The notes below the pieces were generated by a model. That model did not search any database. It saw nothing but the letters and a program-made list of their open reading frames with translations, and had not been told where the DNA came from. A DNA stretch of 17,456 nt from PGYU01 sp964637845 (GTDB lineage Bacteria > Bacteroidota > Ignavibacteria > Kapaibacteriales > UBA2268): contig CAZWXI010000069.1 of the NCBI GenBank assembly GCA_964637845.1, positions 1-17,456 of the forward strand, given 5' to 3'. Positions 14,219-17,456 of this stretch are shown here, piece by piece; positions within the stretch are counted from its first letter, which is position 1, and every line of letters starts with the position of its first letter. The position numbers were made by a program, and so were the translations under genes.

Positions 14219-15645
14219 GTTTTATTTCTTCTTTTATAATAATAAAATATCGGTATCCCAATTAAAACCATAAATAAACCCCAAACGGAGTTAATCATTT
14301 CGGTTTTGTCATTTATGTAACTACTAATATCATTAAAAAGAGTTAAAATGACAAAAATAAATGAAAAAATAACAAATATTAGAGGTAATATGGGATAAAA
14401 TGGAACTTTATATGGTCTATGTGCATCAGGCATTTTTTTGCGTAGTACGAATACACCGTAAGCACCAATTCCATAAAATATCCAAGATACAAAAATCAAC
14501 ATATCCGTCAAATCATCAAATGAACCGCTAAAAACAAAAGCACACGACCAAATACACTGAAGAAGCAAAGCATTAGAGGGAGTTCTGAATTTGTCGTGCA
14601 CCTGTCCAAGTCCCGAGAAGAAAACTTTCTTTCTCGCCATGGCAAAATAGACGCGGGCGCTGACCATAATTGTACCGTTAGCTGTTCCAAATGTCGAAAC
14701 CATAACAAGAGTTGTCACTACGCCACCCGCAATCGGGCCTAACGCTTTTTGCGCGGCATCTGCCGCCACTAAACTAGATTGTGCCGCTTCTCCTATCGAT
14801 AGAACATAAAAAACGGACAGGTTAATCAATAAATAAACAACAATTACAATGACGGTACCTATGGATAATGCAAGTGGTATGTTTCGTGAAGAATTTTTGA
14901 CTTCTCCAGCTATATAAGTAACATTGTTCCATCCGTCATAAGCCCAAAAGGCCGCCGATAATGCCGCTACAACACCACCAACCATTCCCAAGCCTGCAAA
15001 CGTAAAATCGGGTATATCCCTTGTCAAGTTATACAAAGAACCGTTTCCGAAAGCAAATCCAGCTATTATGAGCAGAAGTATAGCTAGTACCTTTGTAGTC
15101 GTAAAAAAATTTGCAATTCTGCCTCCGTGTTTTACACCGAAATAGTTAGCCATTGTGAGACTTATTATAACAATACTTGTAAGAGATTTTACCCCGATAT
15201 TTTTCAAAGGGTATATTACTCCTATGAAGGGCATATACAAGCGGAATTCGTTTTCTAATTCTTCCGACAATCGTGGCAAGACAAAGAAATATTCACTGTA
15301 TTCGGCAAACACATAAGCAATGGATGCTATCGAAGCCGTTTGAATTACTGACAACAAAGCCCAACCATAAAGATATGCGGTCAAATCGCCGTACATTTTT
15401 CGAAAAAACATGTATTGCCCCCCCGTTTCGGTTATCATACTTGCGATTTCCGCGTTTGTCAGTGCTCCTGCAAGTGTAATTAATCCAGCAATTATCCAAA
15501 TCAACATTACCAATTCAGGTGAGCCAAGATACATTGCCATGACCGATGGTTTTTTAAATATGCCCGAACCAATTACTGCTCCGACTACTATTGCTACTGT
15601 GGTGTATAGACCTAATGCTTTAATTAAATCTTTGTTTTCGCTCAT
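14215..15645 (-). CDS. APC-family amino acid permease
   Basis: Inner-membrane secondary transporter or exchanger for amino acids. From ATG 15645 the product is 476 residues. An in-frame ATG at 15684 would add 13, but homologues start close to the first membrane helix, as in SENKDLIKALGLYTTVAIVV. The first helix carries the broken substrate-binding motif GAVIGSGIF typical of the APC superfamily. About 12 hydrophobic segments follow, including helix 6 with AALSAAFWAYDGWNNV, which matches the LAT/SteT branch (neutral amino acid exchange), and a basic C-terminal tail (YYYKRRNK). The substrate cannot be read from the sequence. It leads a minus-strand cluster and is coupled to pdxA by a 4-bp overlap. 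It is divergent from the ABC-F gene. Confidence 0.88.
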   Translation of the reverse strand: MSENKDLIKALGLYTTVAIVVGAVIGSGIFKKPSVMAMYLGSPELVMLIWIIAGLITLAGALTNAEIASMITETGGQYMFFRKMYGDLTAYLYGWALLSVIQTASIASIAYVFAEYSEYFFVLPRLSEELENEFRLYMPFIGVIYPLKNIGVKSLTSIVIISLTMANYFGVKHGGRIANFFTTTKVLAILLLIIAGFAFGNGSLYNLTRDIPDFTFAGLGMVGGVVAALSAAFWAYDGWNNVTYIAGEVKNSSRNIPLALSIGTVIVIVVYLLINLSVFYVLSIGEAAQSSLVAADAAQKALGPIAGGVVTTLVMVSTFGTANGTIMVSARVYFAMARKKVFFSGLGQVHDKFRTPSNALLLQCIWSCAFVFSGSFDDLTDMLIFVSWIFYGIGAYGVFVLRKKMPDAHRPYKVPFYPILPLIFVIFSFIFVILTLFNDISSYINDKTEMINSVWGLFMVLIGIPIFYYYKRRNKT

Positions 15646-15684
15646 ATCATAAAAATAATATTGAAATAGACTGTTCTGAACCAT

Positions 15685-15876
15685 TCAAATATTAACAAAA
15701 ACTTTATTTCGGCAAAATGATATTTTAGAATTACCTCTATCAGAGTCTTTGTCCAATGTAAGTATGACGACTCTATGCGTCATTGCAAAATCTATCAGTA
15801 TTACAATAGTTGTCATTTGGCTTCTTCATAAAAGATTTAATGTTGTAGTCTTGTACAAACAAAAAAACAAAATGGA
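15685..15876. other. Divergent intergenic region between permease and ABC-F gene
   Basis: AT-rich spacer of 192 bp that should hold promoters in both directions. I see no TAnnTTTG element on either strand. The only structure is a 6-bp inverted repeat ATGACG (15764-15769) with CGTCAT (15778-15783). No small gene or RNA is evident. Confidence 0.4.
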
Positions 15877-17456
15877 ATGAATATATTGTCATGCAGCGAA
15901 TTATCGAAAGCGTTCAAAGATAAGGTGCTCTTTGATTCAATCTCGTTTGGCATGAATGAAGGGGATAAAATTGCTGTTATCGGCAAAAACGGTACGGGAA
16001 AATCTACTTTGCTAAAAATCATTGCGGGGATAGACACTGCTGACAGCGGAACAGTTGTAATCAACAATAAGACGAATCTTATGTATCTCGACCAAAATTC
16101 CGAATTTGACTCCTATGACTCTGCTTTGGAATTCGTCATGAAAGGTAATCCGGAGGTATATCAGTTGCTTGAAACTCATCACAAATTAGTAAAATTACAG
16201 AATTTGGATGACAGTGGAAGTAAAAATTTAGCAATAGTGAACAACAGAATTGATAATTTGAATGTATGGAATTATGAGATTGAAGCCAAAAAATATCTCG
16301 GGATGCTCGGTATTGATGATTATTACTCACCTGTCAATGAGCTTTCGGGAGGGCAAAAAAAACGAATTGCGTTGGCTCGTGTATTGCTTTCTCGCCCTGA
16401 TTTACTTTTGCTCGATGAACCCACAAATCACCTTGATGCCGATACAGTTCAATGGTTGCAGGATTATCTACAGAACCTTCCCGTATCTCTTATTTTCGTA
16501 ACTCACGATAGGTATTTTCTCGATGCTGTATCGCAATCAATACTCGAAATTAAGGATAAAAAAGTCTTTACATACCACGGCAATTATGAAAAGTTTCTCG
16601 AGTTGAAAGAAAATTATGAAAGAGCCCAAAACGCAACTTTGGAGCATCAATTATCTCGGCTGCGAATCGAATTGGCATGGCTACAGAAAGGTGCTAAAGC
16701 TCGTCGAACTAAACAAAGGAGCCGCATTGATTGGATAGAAGAGTTGAGGAAAAGTTCGCTAAAGTCTAAGGATAGGAAAATTAAAATTGAACTTGGCAAA
16801 ACATTCCTCGGGAATACAATTATCGAAGCTCATTACATAGCAAAGAGCATACAAGGTAAATTGCTTTTTAGGAATTTTTCTTACATGGCGAAACCCAAAG
16901 ACAGAATTGGTATTATTGGACCTAACGGTTGTGGCAAATCAACTTTGTTGAATTTGCTTGCAGGTAAAATACACACCGATGACGGTTCTTTCGAAATTGG
17001 TTCGAGCGTCAAAATCGGTTATTTCAAACAGGAGATTGACGACCTCAAAGACGATATGACGGTAATATCATCTCTTAGGGAGATCGCCGATTTCATAGAT
17101 GTCGGCTTCGGGCGAGATAAATACATCTCAGCGAAAGAATTACTCGAACGATTTTTATTCCCGTCGTATATACATAATTCTTATATTTCCACGCTGTCGG
17201 GCGGCGAAAAAAGAAGACTTGCTCTTCTCAGAATGCTTATGGCAAACCCTAATGTAGTTATGCTTGACGAGCCTACAAATGATTTTGACATTGAAACTAT
17301 GAATGCAATAGAAAGCTATTTTGATGACTTTTATGGTATTTTGCTTATTGTGTCCCACGACCGTGCCTTTTTGGATAGGATGGTAGATTTCATTTGGGTA
17401 TTTGATAACGGACAAATCAAGGAGTACCCGGGAAATTATTCTTATTATTTAGAGAA
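15877..17456 (+). CDS. uup: ABC-F ATPase, Uup type, C-terminus cut by window edge
   Basis: Soluble protein with two fused ABC ATPase domains and no membrane part; ABC-F proteins act on the ribosome, and Uup is also tied to transposon excision and branched DNA. The frame starts at ATG 15877 and is open for 526 codons to the edge. A nearby ATG at 15872 runs at once into a stop and is not used. Domain 1: Walker A GKNGTGKST (36-44), signature LSGGQ (156-160), Walker B LLLLDEPTNHLD (176-187) and switch VTHDR. The linker has WLQKGAKARRTKQRSRI (269-285), the arginine-rich Uup signature. Domain 2: GPNGCGKST (348-356), LSGGE (440-444), LDEPTND (463-469) and VSHDR. The second Walker B region reads TNDFDIET, as in Uup. 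The C-terminal coiled coil of about 100 residues typical of Uup would lie beyond the window. Uup rather than EttA is favoured by the linker. Confidence 0.87.
   Translation, partial: MNILSCSELSKAFKDKVLFDSISFGMNEGDKIAVIGKNGTGKSTLLKIIAGIDTADSGTVVINNKTNLMYLDQNSEFDSYDSALEFVMKGNPEVYQLLETHHKLVKLQNLDDSGSKNLAIVNNRIDNLNVWNYEIEAKKYLGMLGIDDYYSPVNELSGGQKKRIALARVLLSRPDLLLLDEPTNHLDADTVQWLQDYLQNLPVSLIFVTHDRYFLDAVSQSILEIKDKKVFTYHGNYEKFLELKENYERAQNATLEHQLSRLRIELAWLQKGAKARRTKQRSRIDWIEELRKSSLKSKDRKIKIELGKTFLGNTIIEAHYIAKSIQGKLLFRNFSYMAKPKDRIGIIGPNGCGKSTLLNLLAGKIHTDDGSFEIGSSVKIGYFKQEIDDLKDDMTVISSLREIADFIDVGFGRDKYISAKELLERFLFPSYIHNSYISTLSGGEKRRLALLRMLMANPNVVMLDEPTNDFDIETMNAIESYFDDFYGILLIVSHDRAFLDRMVDFIWVFDNGQIKEYPGNYSYYLE

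Noticed and set aside
1..17456. CRISPR arrays, tRNA or rRNA genes, insertion sequences, prophage genes
   Set aside because: I looked for spaced repeats, cloverleaf-like segments, transposase or integrase motifs and phage structural genes on both strands and saw none.

Overview
The window looks like chromosomal DNA of a low-GC, Gram-negative member of the Bacteroidota/Chlorobiota/Ignavibacteria/Kapabacteria group. The sequence gives these reasons. A secreted subtilase carries DxDGNG-type loops. A lamin-tail-domain protein ends in a FlgD-like 'SPNPF...YDL...G...W.G.D..G' module, as in the C-terminal regions of type IX secretion cargo. EF-P has the Chlorobi-style PGNLR tip. Most genes lack a clear Shine-Dalgarno sequence. 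The phylum placement is inference; no rRNA or tRNA gene is visible.

Layout. Positions 1-1944 (minus) hold a secreted S8 protease cut by the window edge. It is divergent from a lipoprotein GH3 beta-N-acetylhexosaminidase (2018-3145, plus). A plus-strand run follows: a small winged-helix-like protein, elongation factor P with its own terminator, free methionine-(R)-sulfoxide reductase, and a secreted lamin-tail protein that overlaps the reductase by 8 bp. Converging on these is a minus-strand pair: a stand-alone PolX-type helix-hairpin-helix protein, coupled by ATGA to a secreted protein with two TolB-N/FlgO-like halves. Next come deoC and a tryptophanase gene, both on the plus strand and separated by a good terminator. 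The stretch 10138-10351 is a GC-rich foreign fragment plus ten Ns, bracketed by a 16-bp direct repeat; it is most likely an assembly artefact. Beyond it, 10414-15645 (minus) is a housekeeping cluster read as APC amino-acid permease, pdxA, enolase, phosphohexomutase. The window ends inside a Uup-type ABC-F gene on the plus strand.

How the genes relate. Enolase and the hexomutase serve central carbon metabolism. DeoC feeds deoxyribose into glycolysis as glyceraldehyde-3-phosphate. PdxA makes a precursor of pyridoxal phosphate, the cofactor tryptophanase needs. EF-P and Uup are ribosome-associated factors. I see no CRISPR array, defence island, prophage or insertion sequence, and no convincing new system. 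The points most worth a second look are the in-frame stop that splits conserved PolX N-terminal homology from its ATG, the foreign fragment at the N gap, and the EF-P tip that lacks the usual modified lysine.
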